From Actinopolyspora erythraea (GTDB taxonomy: Bacteria; Actinomycetota; Actinomycetes; Mycobacteriales; Pseudonocardiaceae): a stretch of DNA of 64,000 nucleotides. Positions within the stretch are counted from its first letter, which is position 1, and every line of letters starts with the position of its first letter. The translations under genes were made by a program, and so were the position numbers. The stretch lies in the NCBI RefSeq assembly GCF_002263515.1, contig NZ_CP022752.1:620001-684000 (forward strand), given 5' to 3'. This document shows positions 45,173 to 52,966 of the stretch, piece after piece. The notes beneath the pieces were generated by a model. The model ran no database searches. It saw nothing but the letters and a program-made list of their open reading frames with translations, and was not told the DNA's origin.

Positions 45173-46684
45173 TCAGTACGCCCCGGGCAGCACGAGCCGG
45201 AAGGTCGCTCCCCGCCCGGGGCGGGTGTCCAGCTCGATCCTGCCGCCGTGGTTACCGGCTATGGCGGCGGCTATCGCCAGCCCCAGCCCGCTGCCGCCGT
45301 GCTCGCGGGAGCGGGCCGCGTCCGCTCGGTAGAAGCGGTCGAACACCTGTCCCGCCTGTTCGGAGGTCAGACCGGGGCCCGAGTCGGTGACCGCCACGAT
45401 CGCGGTCGGCGTGCCCGCGGTCAGCTCCGGCCCGGATGACCACCGCCCGGGACCGTCCAACCCGCCGTCGGCCCGGCTCGCCGGAGCCGTCCCCACCCGA
45501 ACCCTGATGTTGGCCTCGGGAGGGGTGTGGGCCAGCGCGTTGGAGACCAGGTTGCCCACCACCTGGCGCAGCCGGTGGGAGTCGCCGATCACCCGTACCG
45601 ACTCCAGCTCCACGGCGTCCGGGCGCAGCGGGTTCAACCGCACGCGCGAGGAGGACTCCCGGTGCGCCGAGCCGCTGATGGCGTCGGCGCTCACCGAGAG
45701 CAGGTCCACCTCCTCCCGGTCGTAGACCGGCTCCTGGTCCAGTTTCGCCAGCAGCAGCAGGTCCTCGACCAGCAGGCTCATGCGCTCGGCGTTCTGCTCG
45801 ATCATGCGGTGCGCCTCGTGGCGCTGCTCGGCGGGCAGGCTCTCGTGCTTGAGCACGAGTTCGGCGAAGCCGCGCATCGAGGTGAGCGGGGTGCGCAGTT
45901 CGTGCCCCGCGTCGGCGACGAACCGCCGTAACCTGGCCTCGGAGGACTCGCGTTCGCGCAGCGCGGCGCGCAGCCGTTCGATCATGCTGTTCAGCACCCG
46001 GCCGAGCCTGCCGATCTCGGTGTGCGGATCGGTCTCGCGCAGGCGCAGCTCCAGGTTTCCCTCGGCGATGGCACCGGCCGTGCGCTCCATCCTGGTCAGC
46101 GGCAGCAGAGCGAGGCGGACCACCCACCGGCCGACCGCGACCAACCCGACCACGGTGGCAAGCAGCAGGGCCGAGTTGAGCCAGAGCAGCTTCGACACGG
46201 CCCCCTGCAGCGTGTCCAGCGGCAGCGCGACCAGCGCGGATCCCTCGCCCGGCACGTCCTGGCGCAGCACCCGCCAACTGCTCCCGCCGGACCTGGCGGG
46301 CACGGTGGTCGGTTCCTCGAACCCCGAGGCGGGCCCACCAGCGGGCCCGCGCAGTTCGGGTTCGCTCTCGGGGCCGCTGCCCAGCGACTTCCGTAGTTCA
46401 CCGTCCGGACCGTAGAAGTACACCCGGAAGTCGGAGGGCAGCCGCCGCTCGTCACCCTCCGGCTCACCGGGCACCGGGCCGCGCATCGCTTCCGGCCTGG
46501 GCGGTCTGAAGTCCTCCAGCTGTTCGTCCACCCTGCTCAGCAGCCACGACCGCAGCACGACCACGCCGATCACCTGGGAGGCCAGCACGGCGATGGTCGC
46601 CAGCAGGGTGGCGCCGATCAGCAGCCTGCGCCGGAGCGAGCGGGCACGCAGCCAGTTCGGAACGGTCGGACGGCGGCCCGTCAC
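45173..46684 (-). CDS. sensor histidine kinase (two-component system)
   Basis: A 503-residue membrane sensor. First helix about residues 20-43, an extracytoplasmic sensor part (about 44-160) with many Pro, Gly and Glu, a second helix (LLWLNSALLLATVVGLVAVG), HAMP (LLPLTRMERTAGAIAEGNL), and a kinase core: H-box FVADAGHELRTPLTSMRGF, N-box RLRQVVGNLVSNALAHT, and G1/G2 DSGPGLT and HGGSGLGLAIA. The start GTG shares bases with the stop of the response regulator gene (GTGA). It is last in the leftward operon GT2-GtrA / ArnT-like / regulator / kinase, so it may sense envelope conditions. The ligand is unknown. Confidence 0.93.
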   Translation of the reverse strand: MTGRRPTVPNWLRARSLRRRLLIGATLLATIAVLASQVIGVVVLRSWLLSRVDEQLEDFRPPRPEAMRGPVPGEPEGDERRLPSDFRVYFYGPDGELRKSLGSGPESEPELRGPAGGPASGFEEPTTVPARSGGSSWRVLRQDVPGEGSALVALPLDTLQGAVSKLLWLNSALLLATVVGLVAVGRWVVRLALLPLTRMERTAGAIAEGNLELRLRETDPHTEIGRLGRVLNSMIERLRAALRERESSEARLRRFVADAGHELRTPLTSMRGFAELVLKHESLPAEQRHEAHRMIEQNAERMSLLVEDLLLLAKLDQEPVYDREEVDLLSVSADAISGSAHRESSSRVRLNPLRPDAVELESVRVIGDSHRLRQVVGNLVSNALAHTPPEANIRVRVGTAPASRADGGLDGPGRWSSGPELTAGTPTAIVAVTDSGPGLTSEQAGQVFDRFYRADAARSREHGGSGLGLAIAAAIAGNHGGRIELDTRPGRGATFRLVLPGAY

Positions 46685-47424
46685 GACGTCGCCGTCCCGG
46701 CGTGCTCGCGCGGCAGCCGCAGGCAGTAGCCCACGCCGCGCACGGTGTGGATCAACGGCGGTTCGAACCGGTCGATCTTGCGCCGCAGGTACCTGACGTA
46801 GGTCTCCACGATCCTGCCGTCGCCCGCGAAGTCGTAGTTCCACACGTGGTCGAGGATCTGGGTCTTGCTCACCACCCGTGTCGCGTTCGTCATCAGGTAC
46901 GACAGCAGGTTGAACTCGGTCGGTGAGAGCTGGATGTACTCGCCCGCCCGGTGGACCTCGTGGGCCGCCTGGTCCAGTTCGAGGTCCGCGTAGCGGAGCG
47001 TGTCGGGGTCCGCCGTGCTCGTCCCGCCGCTCTCGTGGCCCGTGCGCCGCAGGATCGCGCGGATGCGCAGCAGTACCTCGTCCAGACTGAAGGGCTTGGT
47101 GACGTAGTCGTCCCCACCGGCCGACAGGCCCGCTATCCGATCGTCGACCTCGGTGCGCGCGGTGAGGAACAGCACGGGCGTCTCCAGTCCGGCGGCCCGC
47201 AGCCCACGGGTCACCGCGAATCCGTCCAGATCCGGCAGCATCACGTCGAGCACCACCAGATCGGGACGGAAACGTTCCGCCGCCACGAGAGCCTGTTGAC
47301 CGTTCTCGGCCGTGCCGACGGTGTAACCGGCGAGCCGCAGCGTGGATTCCAACAGGATGCGAATGCTCGATTCGTCCTCCACGACCAGGATTCGCCGCTC
47401 GACGGCCGCGTCGGATTCGCCCAT
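46681..47424 (-). CDS. OmpR/PhoB-family response regulator
   Basis: A 247-residue response regulator. Receiver domain: RILVVEDESSIRILLESTLR, phosphorylated Asp60 in DLVVLDVMLPDLDGFAV, and Lys in DDYVTKPFSLDE. DNA-binding winged helix: LSPTEFNLLSYLMTNATRVV, VETYVRYLRRKIDRFEPPLI and VRGVGYCLR. It is paired with the downstream kinase, with 4 bases overlap. GGTGGAGAAG lies upstream of the ATG. The ArnT-like gene ends 23 bases before it on the same strand, so this TCS may regulate the glycosyl operon it belongs to. Its targets cannot be read here. Confidence 0.95.
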   Translation of the reverse strand: MGESDAAVERRILVVEDESSIRILLESTLRLAGYTVGTAENGQQALVAAERFRPDLVVLDVMLPDLDGFAVTRGLRAAGLETPVLFLTARTEVDDRIAGLSAGGDDYVTKPFSLDEVLLRIRAILRRTGHESGGTSTADPDTLRYADLELDQAAHEVHRAGEYIQLSPTEFNLLSYLMTNATRVVSKTQILDHVWNYDFAGDGRIVETYVRYLRRKIDRFEPPLIHTVRGVGYCLRLPREHAGTATS

Positions 47425-47447
47425 GCCGTTCTTCTCCACCCGGTCCT

Positions 47448-49814
47448 TCACTCGCACTCGTACAGCGTCGACGCCCGGCCCGTCCCCGGAGCCGATCCGG
47501 ACGCGCCACCGTCGTCGCCGTTCTGACCGCCGGTCTCGCTCTGACCGTCGCTCAGGTATTCGGAGGAGTCCACCTCGGAGCAGTTCTGTTCGATCCACTC
47601 GCTCCGCTGCTGGGAGTAGCCGCCGCCACCGGGGCCACCACCTCGACCGCCGTCCGAACCGAGGACGTACCGCAGCTCGCCGCTGTCGGTCCACTCCTCC
47701 AGCTGCGAAACCGAGGGAGCGTTGTCACTACCGGTGAACCCGCCCATTCCGATGACCGTGGCGTCGCTGTCGAGGATAAACGACGAGGCGGACATGGACC
47801 CGCCGCTGATCGCCAGCTTGATGCGGGCCGATCCCGAGTGCCGCACGGCGTAGTCCAGGACCGCCCGCTGCCGCTCGCTCAGCGAGGCTCCGCCACCGGG
47901 GCCGCCGTTGCCACCGCCGCCCGGGAAACCCCCGGAGCCGTTGCCGGACCGCCCGTGGTCCCCGGACTGGCCCTGGTCGTCTGATGGCCCGTCGCCCGAG
48001 CCGTTCCCCGGCCGGCCGGGCCCACCCTGCCCACTTCCGGAGCCACCGAATCCGTTGCCGGACCGCCCCGGCATACCGGATCCCCCGTCGCCCGAGCCGT
48101 TCGACTGCCCCGAAGTACCCGGGGGAGTGTTCCCGTCGCCGAACTGACCGTTGCCGCCCCGGCCGCCCCCGGGGCCGCCCATCGTCGACGGCCCGGCCGT
48201 CGGGTTGGTTCCTCCCATACCGGTGGAGCCACCCGCCGGTTCGGCGATCGCCCAGGCACCCGGGGCCAGCAGCACGGCGACCACCGAGCAGGCGGCCGCC
48301 GGCGGCAGCAGCCGCGACCACTTCCAGCCGAGGGCCAGCAGCACGACGGCCAGCGCACCGACACCGAGCACCACCCAGGCCAGCCAGCCCATCCACTCGG
48401 GAGTGCGCCGGATGATCACCGCGGCCCAGCAGGTGGTGGCCACCACGCCGAGCACACCCACGACGGGCACCCAGCGGGAATCGGCGCGGTGTGCCCGCAC
48501 GAGCAGCACCACCAGGCCGCCGCACAGTGCGGCCACGGCTGGTGCGAGCTGGGTCGTGTAGTAGGGATGGATCGTGCCCTGCTGGAACGAGAAGACAGCG
48601 CCGCAGATCAGCAGCCACGTCCCCCACAGCGTCCAGCCACTGGCGGCCAGCGGTTCTCCCACGGTCCGGTCACCACCGCGCCGCAGCACACCCACCGCGA
48701 CGGCCAGCAGCAGCGCGATCAGGCACAGTGGCAGCAGCCAGCTGATCTGGCCGCCCAGCTGCTCGTTGAACAGCCGCAGCGGGCCCGAACCGCCCGCGAA
48801 ACCGCCACCGGGGCCACCGCCCTGGCCACCTCCGCCGGGAAAGCCACCGCCGGTCGGTTCACCAGAGCTTCCGGGGAAGCCGCCCGTGCCGTTCGCCGAT
48901 CCACTGCCGGAACCGCCACCGGCATTACCCCCGCCGGGGCCTTCGCCGCCGAATATCCGGCCGAGGCCGTTGTAGCCGATGACCAGGCTCCACGCCGAGC
49001 CGTCCTCGCTGCCGCCGATGTAGGGGTGCTCACCCGGCCAGAGCTCGACCATCGCGACCCACCACATCGACGACACGAGCAGCGACACCGCCGCTGCCGC
49101 CAACTGCGCCAGCTTCGTCCCCCAGCCGAACCGGGAACCGATCAGCCAGACCACGACGAAAGCGGGCACGACCATCCACGCGGCCAGCATCTTGGTGAGG
49201 AAACCGCAGCCGATCAGCGCGGCCGCCCCGCACAGCCACAGCGTGGCGTCGCGGCCGCGGGTGGCCTGCAACGCGCGGGTCAGGGCGTAGGCGGCCGCCA
49301 CCAGGAACAGCATCAGCAGCGGGTCGGGGTTGTTGTCCCGGTTGATCGCCACCGTGACTGGGGTCAGCGTCAGGACGAGGGCCGCGATCAGCCCGGCGCC
49401 CTCACCGGCCCAGCGCCGCACCGTGCGGTGCAGCAGCAGCACGGTGAGCACGCCCTCGACCACCTGCGGCAGGATCAGCGCCCAGCCCTGCATGCCGAAG
49501 ATCTCGCTGCTGATCACCTGCGGCCACAGCGCGGCCGGTGGTTTGTCGACGGTGACGACTCCGGCCGGGTCGAACGATCCGAACAGGAAGTTCACCCAGC
49601 TCTCGCCCATCGACTTCACCGCCGCCGAGTAGTAGGTGTTTCCCCAGCCCAGCGAGCCGATCGCCCAGCCGTACAGTCCGGCCGCGAGCAGCAGGATCGC
49701 CGCCAGGGCGATCCTCGGCCACGCTGAGCCGCTCGCGGCGCGATGACCGGTGGGGCGGTGTCCATCCCCGTTCGGGGCCTCGGTGACGGTCCCCGAGATC
49801 CGCGTGGAACCCAT
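47448..49814 (-). CDS. ArnT-like (GT39/GT83) membrane glycosyltransferase with Gly-rich inserts
   Basis: A 788-residue polytopic protein of the PMT/ArnT class, which transfers sugars from polyprenyl phosphate. N-terminal elements: YYSAAVKSMGESWVNFLFGS, AGVVTVDKPPAALWPQVIS and RDNNPDPLLMLFLVAAAYAL, with the DKPP and DNNPD motifs typical of the family. Two glycine-rich low-complexity blocks interrupt the protein (about residues 288-343 and 530-643, repeats such as GGGFPGGGGQGGGPGGGFAG). A C-terminal extracellular domain follows (AVLDYAVRHSGSARIKLAIS, DATVIGMGGFTGSDNAPSVS). ATG with GGAGGC 10 bases upstream. It lies 29 bases after the GT2-GtrA gene, which could make its lipid-linked sugar donor. 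Confidence 0.9.
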   Translation of the reverse strand: MGSTRISGTVTEAPNGDGHRPTGHRAASGSAWPRIALAAILLLAAGLYGWAIGSLGWGNTYYSAAVKSMGESWVNFLFGSFDPAGVVTVDKPPAALWPQVISSEIFGMQGWALILPQVVEGVLTVLLLHRTVRRWAGEGAGLIAALVLTLTPVTVAINRDNNPDPLLMLFLVAAAYALTRALQATRGRDATLWLCGAAALIGCGFLTKMLAAWMVVPAFVVVWLIGSRFGWGTKLAQLAAAAVSLLVSSMWWVAMVELWPGEHPYIGGSEDGSAWSLVIGYNGLGRIFGGEGPGGGNAGGGSGSGSANGTGGFPGSSGEPTGGGFPGGGGQGGGPGGGFAGGSGPLRLFNEQLGGQISWLLPLCLIALLLAVAVGVLRRGGDRTVGEPLAASGWTLWGTWLLICGAVFSFQQGTIHPYYTTQLAPAVAALCGGLVVLLVRAHRADSRWVPVVGVLGVVATTCWAAVIIRRTPEWMGWLAWVVLGVGALAVVLLALGWKWSRLLPPAAACSVVAVLLAPGAWAIAEPAGGSTGMGGTNPTAGPSTMGGPGGGRGGNGQFGDGNTPPGTSGQSNGSGDGGSGMPGRSGNGFGGSGSGQGGPGRPGNGSGDGPSDDQGQSGDHGRSGNGSGGFPGGGGNGGPGGGASLSERQRAVLDYAVRHSGSARIKLAISGGSMSASSFILDSDATVIGMGGFTGSDNAPSVSQLEEWTDSGELRYVLGSDGGRGGGPGGGGYSQQRSEWIEQNCSEVDSSEYLSDGQSETGGQNGDDGGASGSAPGTGRASTLYECE

Positions 49815-49843
49815 GTGGTCGCCTGCCTCCGTTGTCTCGGTGC

Positions 49844-51178
49844 TCAATTCGCCTCCCCGGATTCCCGCCGGGACGGCTCGGACTCGTCGCGGCGGAACAC
49901 GGTCGTTCGCAGCAGCAGGAAGCGGATCGCGGTGACCAGGACGGAGGCGCACGCCAGCACCACCGATTCCGAGGCGGGGGAGGCGTTGCCCGCCGCCGAG
50001 TCGTAGAGCAGCACGGCCGCCGAGGTCACCAGGTAGCCGAGCAGGAACAGCCCGCCCGCGCCGATGTGGGCCCGCCCCACCCCGGTACCGGAGTCCCGGA
50101 AGGAGAGCCGACGGTTGGCCTCCGTGTTCAGGACCGTCAGCACCAGCAGTGAGACGAAGTTGGCCGCCACCGCGGGCCACCACTGGCGCAGCAGCCAGTA
50201 CAGCACCGCCTGCCCGACGGTGGAGAACACCCCGATCAGCGCGAAGTAGCCGATCTGCCCGAACAGCCGGGAACGCTTGGAATCCGGGGCCAGCACCGCG
50301 TCGGGGTGCTCGGCGGTGACCGGCCCGCGCGGAGGAACGGCCACCCGGGCCGCTCCGGTGCGTTTGCGGCGGGCGATCCGCCAGAGCCCGCGCAGGTCGT
50401 CCACGGCGGTGTTGAACACCCGCACCCTGCTGTCGGTGTCCTCGATCCAGTCGACCGGCACCTCGTGGATCCGCAGACCGTTGTGCTCGGCCAGCAGCAG
50501 TAGCTCGGTGTCGAAGAACCACGCGTCGTCGTTGGTGGCGTGCAGCAGCGGGCGCAGCGCCGCGGTGCGTATCGCCTTGAAACCGCACTGCGCGTCGCTG
50601 AACCGGCTGCCGTGGGTGAGCCTGATCAGCTTGTTGTAGCAGCGCGAGATCAGTTCGCGCCGTGGTCCCCGCACGGTGCGCGCGGCCGGGGCGAGCCTGC
50701 TGCCGATGGCCATGTCGGAGTGGCCGCTGGCCAGCGGGGCGACCAGCGGCAGCAGCCCGTCCAGGCCGGTGGACAGGTCCACGTCCATGTAGACCGCGAT
50801 GTCGGCGTCGGTGCTGCCCCAGGCCGTGCGCAGCGCCAGGCCGCGTCCCTTGCGGTCGAGGCGCAGGCAGTCGACCCCCCGCATCTCCTCGGCGAGCTGT
50901 TCGGCCAGCGCGGGGGTGCCGTCGGTGCTGGCGTTGTCCACGACAGTGATGCGCCAGGGGAACGGGAAGCCGTTCCGCAACCGCCCGTGCAGTGTCGTGA
51001 CACAGCCCCGCAGGGCGCGCTCCTCGTTGTGGACCGGGATGACGATGTCCACGGTGCTCGGGCCCAGCGACGGGGACGTGGTTTCCGGGCGGGCTCGTTC
51101 GTTCGACTCGGCTGGTTCCGCGCGGGGGAACTGGAACGTCGCCCCGCGGTTCTCGCGACTCGTCGGACTCGCGGTCAT
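49844..51178 (-). CDS. bifunctional GT2 glycosyltransferase / GtrA membrane protein
   Basis: A 444-residue protein. The GT2 domain (about residues 40-260) is like dolichol-phosphate mannose synthase: VDIVIPVHNEERALRGCVTT, the metal site AVYMDVDLSTGLDGLLPLVA, and SDAQCGFKAIRTAALRPLLH. The GtrA domain (about 305-430, four helices) starts LFGQIGYFALIGVFSTVGQA and carries FVSLLVLTVLNTEANRRLSF. Such fusions make and flip polyprenyl-linked sugars for glycan decoration. It heads the leftward operon with the ArnT-like protein and a two-component system, a set similar in logic to Gram-negative PmrAB/Arn. ATG at MTASPTSRENR is the start. Confidence 0.93.
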   Translation of the reverse strand: MTASPTSRENRGATFQFPRAEPAESNERARPETTSPSLGPSTVDIVIPVHNEERALRGCVTTLHGRLRNGFPFPWRITVVDNASTDGTPALAEQLAEEMRGVDCLRLDRKGRGLALRTAWGSTDADIAVYMDVDLSTGLDGLLPLVAPLASGHSDMAIGSRLAPAARTVRGPRRELISRCYNKLIRLTHGSRFSDAQCGFKAIRTAALRPLLHATNDDAWFFDTELLLLAEHNGLRIHEVPVDWIEDTDSRVRVFNTAVDDLRGLWRIARRKRTGAARVAVPPRGPVTAEHPDAVLAPDSKRSRLFGQIGYFALIGVFSTVGQAVLYWLLRQWWPAVAANFVSLLVLTVLNTEANRRLSFRDSGTGVGRAHIGAGGLFLLGYLVTSAAVLLYDSAAGNASPASESVVLACASVLVTAIRFLLLRTTVFRRDESEPSRRESGEAN

Positions 51179-51349
51179 GGCTCCTCTAACGGAAGAATCG
51201 GCTCTGCGTCTGACGGATGTGGGGACATCCGTGGGCCCGGTACCGACTCTGGTCCGTTCAGCTGGGTGTGGGCGGTGGCGGAACTGGGAATTCGCCGAGA
51301 GTCCTCGGCGAGGTTTCGACGGTGCGGTCCGCGTGGGTGGTCACGTGGC

Positions 51350-51446
51350 GGAACCTCTCGTGCGGCTCTCGCTGCGGGGCCGGAGACATCGGGTAGGTAC
51401 TACACAACGTCTCCGGTGTCCTCGCGAGAGCCGCACGGGAGAACCC
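51350..51446 (+). repeat. dispersed hairpin repeat, family A copy 3
   Basis: Same orientation as copy 1. Outer arms 51350-51372 and 51424-51446 pair. The inner stem is CCGGAGAC (51380-51387) with GTCTCCGG (51409-51416), where copy 1 has GGCCCGAC/GTCGGGCC: both sides have changed and pairing is kept. The apical 21 bases are identical to copy 1 except one base (GTAG-GTA-CTAC). It lies about 170 bases upstream of the leftward GT2-GtrA start. Confidence 0.87.
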
Positions 51447-51450
51447 GCGG

Positions 51451-51560
51451 CGGTGCCGGTTGGGGGAGGGGTTTTCGGCGCTGTCGCGCCGAGAGGGCGG
51501 CGGTACCGGTTGCCGGGGTGGTGGTTCGGCGCCGTCGCGCCGAAGGTCGGCTGTACCGAC
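51451..51560 (+). repeat. imperfect 50-bp tandem repeat flanking family A copy 3
   Basis: Units beginning CGGTGCCGGT (51451), CGGTACCGGT (51501) and CTGTACCGAC (51551) recur exactly every 50 bases. The two full units share TTCGGCGC-NGTC-GCGCCGA, itself a small hairpin. One such unit also flanks the other family A copies, so this looks like a duplication of the element's 3' flank. Confidence 0.65.
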
Positions 51561-51755
51561 TTGGTGAGGGGCGGTGTTGGGCGGAGGAAGGGTGGTGTGC
51601 CGACCGCGTGGGTCGCTGCTGAGTGCTCGCGTGTCGGGAAGCGGGGCTCGGGAGGACGAGTGCGCCGATCTGGTGGGCTGCGGGAGCCGCCGCACGGGTG
51701 AACCGGTCGGCCCGGCCGCCGGGCCCGCGCCCGGGGTCGGCAGCAGAATGACACC

Positions 51756-52238
51756 GTGGCCAGAACCAGCGCGGGGATACTCGTCTACCGGAGGCGGGAG
51801 GGCGGTGCCGAGGTGCTGCTCGGGCACATGGGCGGTCCCGTCTGGCGGCACCGCGACGAGGGCGCCTGGTCGGTGCCCAAGGGGGAGTACGACCCCGAGG
51901 AGACCGCCTGGGAGGCGGCGCGGCGGGAGTTCCGCGAGGAGCTGGGCGTGGATCCGCCCGACGGGCGTTTCGAGTCGCTGGGCAGTGCGCGGCAGTCGGG
52001 CGGCAAGCTCGTGACCGTGTGGGCGGTGCCGGGGCAGCTAGATCCGGGGTCGGTGGTGCCCGGCACCTTCGAGATGGAGTGGCCGAGGGGGTCGGGGCGG
52101 ATCCGGGAGTTCCCGGAGATCGACCGGGTCGCCTGGTTCGACCTCGAACAGGCCTACCGCGGGATCCTGCCCGCCCAGCGGGTGTTCCTCGACCGGCTGG
52201 CGGACCTGCTCGAAGCCGATCCGGGCGAGTGGGAGTGA
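51756..52238 (+). CDS. Nudix hydrolase
   Basis: A 160-residue Nudix enzyme. The Nudix box is GEYDPEETAWEAARREFREELGV, matching G-x5-E-x7-REUxEExGU completely (about residues 46-68, shown here split: GEYDPEETAWEAAR and REFREELGV). The start ARTSAGILVYRRREGG and end VAWFDLEQAYRGILPAQRVF are like those of actinobacterial nucleoside diphosphate or diadenosine polyphosphate hydrolases. Substrate cannot be named. GTG is the start. The gene stands alone between the GT2-GtrA promoter region and a convergent thioesterase gene. Confidence 0.92.
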   Translation: MARTSAGILVYRRREGGAEVLLGHMGGPVWRHRDEGAWSVPKGEYDPEETAWEAARREFREELGVDPPDGRFESLGSARQSGGKLVTVWAVPGQLDPGSVVPGTFEMEWPRGSGRIREFPEIDRVAWFDLEQAYRGILPAQRVFLDRLADLLEADPGEWE

Positions 52239-52263
52239 TTCCGGCCGTGGAGGGCCCGTCGGC

Positions 52264-52719
52264 TCAGGAGTCGTTCGGGCGCAGCGTCCAGTACACCGTC
52301 ATCTCGCCGGTGGTGTTGTGCTCGCCGTCCCGGATGGTGCAGTGCACCGGGAACTCGGGACGCGTCCCGCCGTCGAGCTCGGCCCGGACCTCCTCGATCT
52401 CCCGTCCGAGTACGGCTTCGGTGGTCAGGTCGCCGAGGGCGAGCTTGCGGTAGGCGATCTCGGAACGGGCCACCAGCGGTGTGGCGCGTTCCAGCAGGGG
52501 GGTGAAGGCGGCCAGCGTCACCGCGCCGGAGGCGGTCTCGGCGAGTCCGAACATCACGGCGGCGTGCGGACCGCCCACGTGGTTGCGCTGTTCCGGTACG
52601 TCGCGCAGCGAGCACACGACTCGTTGCCGCTCCAGTTCCACGAACTCGATTCCCGCGGTGGAAACCCAGGGAACGGTCTTGGCCATCGCGTCGGCGACCC
52701 AGTCGAAGTCGGCGGTCAT
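52264..52719 (-). CDS. hotdog-fold thioesterase (DUF4442/PaaI-like)
   Basis: A 151-residue hotdog protein: MAKTVPWVSTAGIEFVELER, VPEQRNHVGGPHAAVMFGLA ETASGAVTLAAF with the conserved Asn-His and the helix, and ARSEIAYRKLALGDLTTEAV. RNHVGGPHAA is the active-site region of PaaI/YiiD-type acyl-CoA thioesterases (DUF4442). ATG at MTADFDWVADAM; the longer frame upstream (75 residues) overlaps the next promoter and is unlikely. A near-perfect palindrome upstream suggests TetR control. Convergent with the Nudix gene. Confidence 0.85.
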   Translation of the reverse strand: MTADFDWVADAMAKTVPWVSTAGIEFVELERQRVVCSLRDVPEQRNHVGGPHAAVMFGLAETASGAVTLAAFTPLLERATPLVARSEIAYRKLALGDLTTEAVLGREIEEVRAELDGGTRPEFPVHCTIRDGEHNTTGEMTVYWTLRPNDS

Positions 52720-52731
52720 GCCACAAGATGT

Positions 52732-52743
52732 TACTGTACGGTA
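52732..52743. promoter_or_regulatory. operator candidate upstream of the thioesterase gene
   Basis: TACTGTACGGTA is a 12-base palindrome with one mismatch pair, 13 bases before the leftward ATG, overlapping the likely -10 region. Sites of the TACYGTACRGTA kind are used by TetR-family regulators. The regulator is not in the neighbourhood. Confidence 0.4.
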
Positions 52744-52966
52744 GCTTGCTTGGTTAGGGGTGGTGCACGGCGCACCACCGTTTGCCGGACCGGCGCGGAC
52801 GGTTGCCACTCGTGGGGGTGGGGACGCCGCCGAAGCGCCGGACGGACACCGCGCCCCGCCGCGCCGGACCGGTGATATTGGTGTACTGGACGACCCGCCG
52901 TTGTGACGACTCGACGTGGGCGTACCGGCCACCGGCGGTGGCATCCGGCCGAGAATCGGGGACGCG

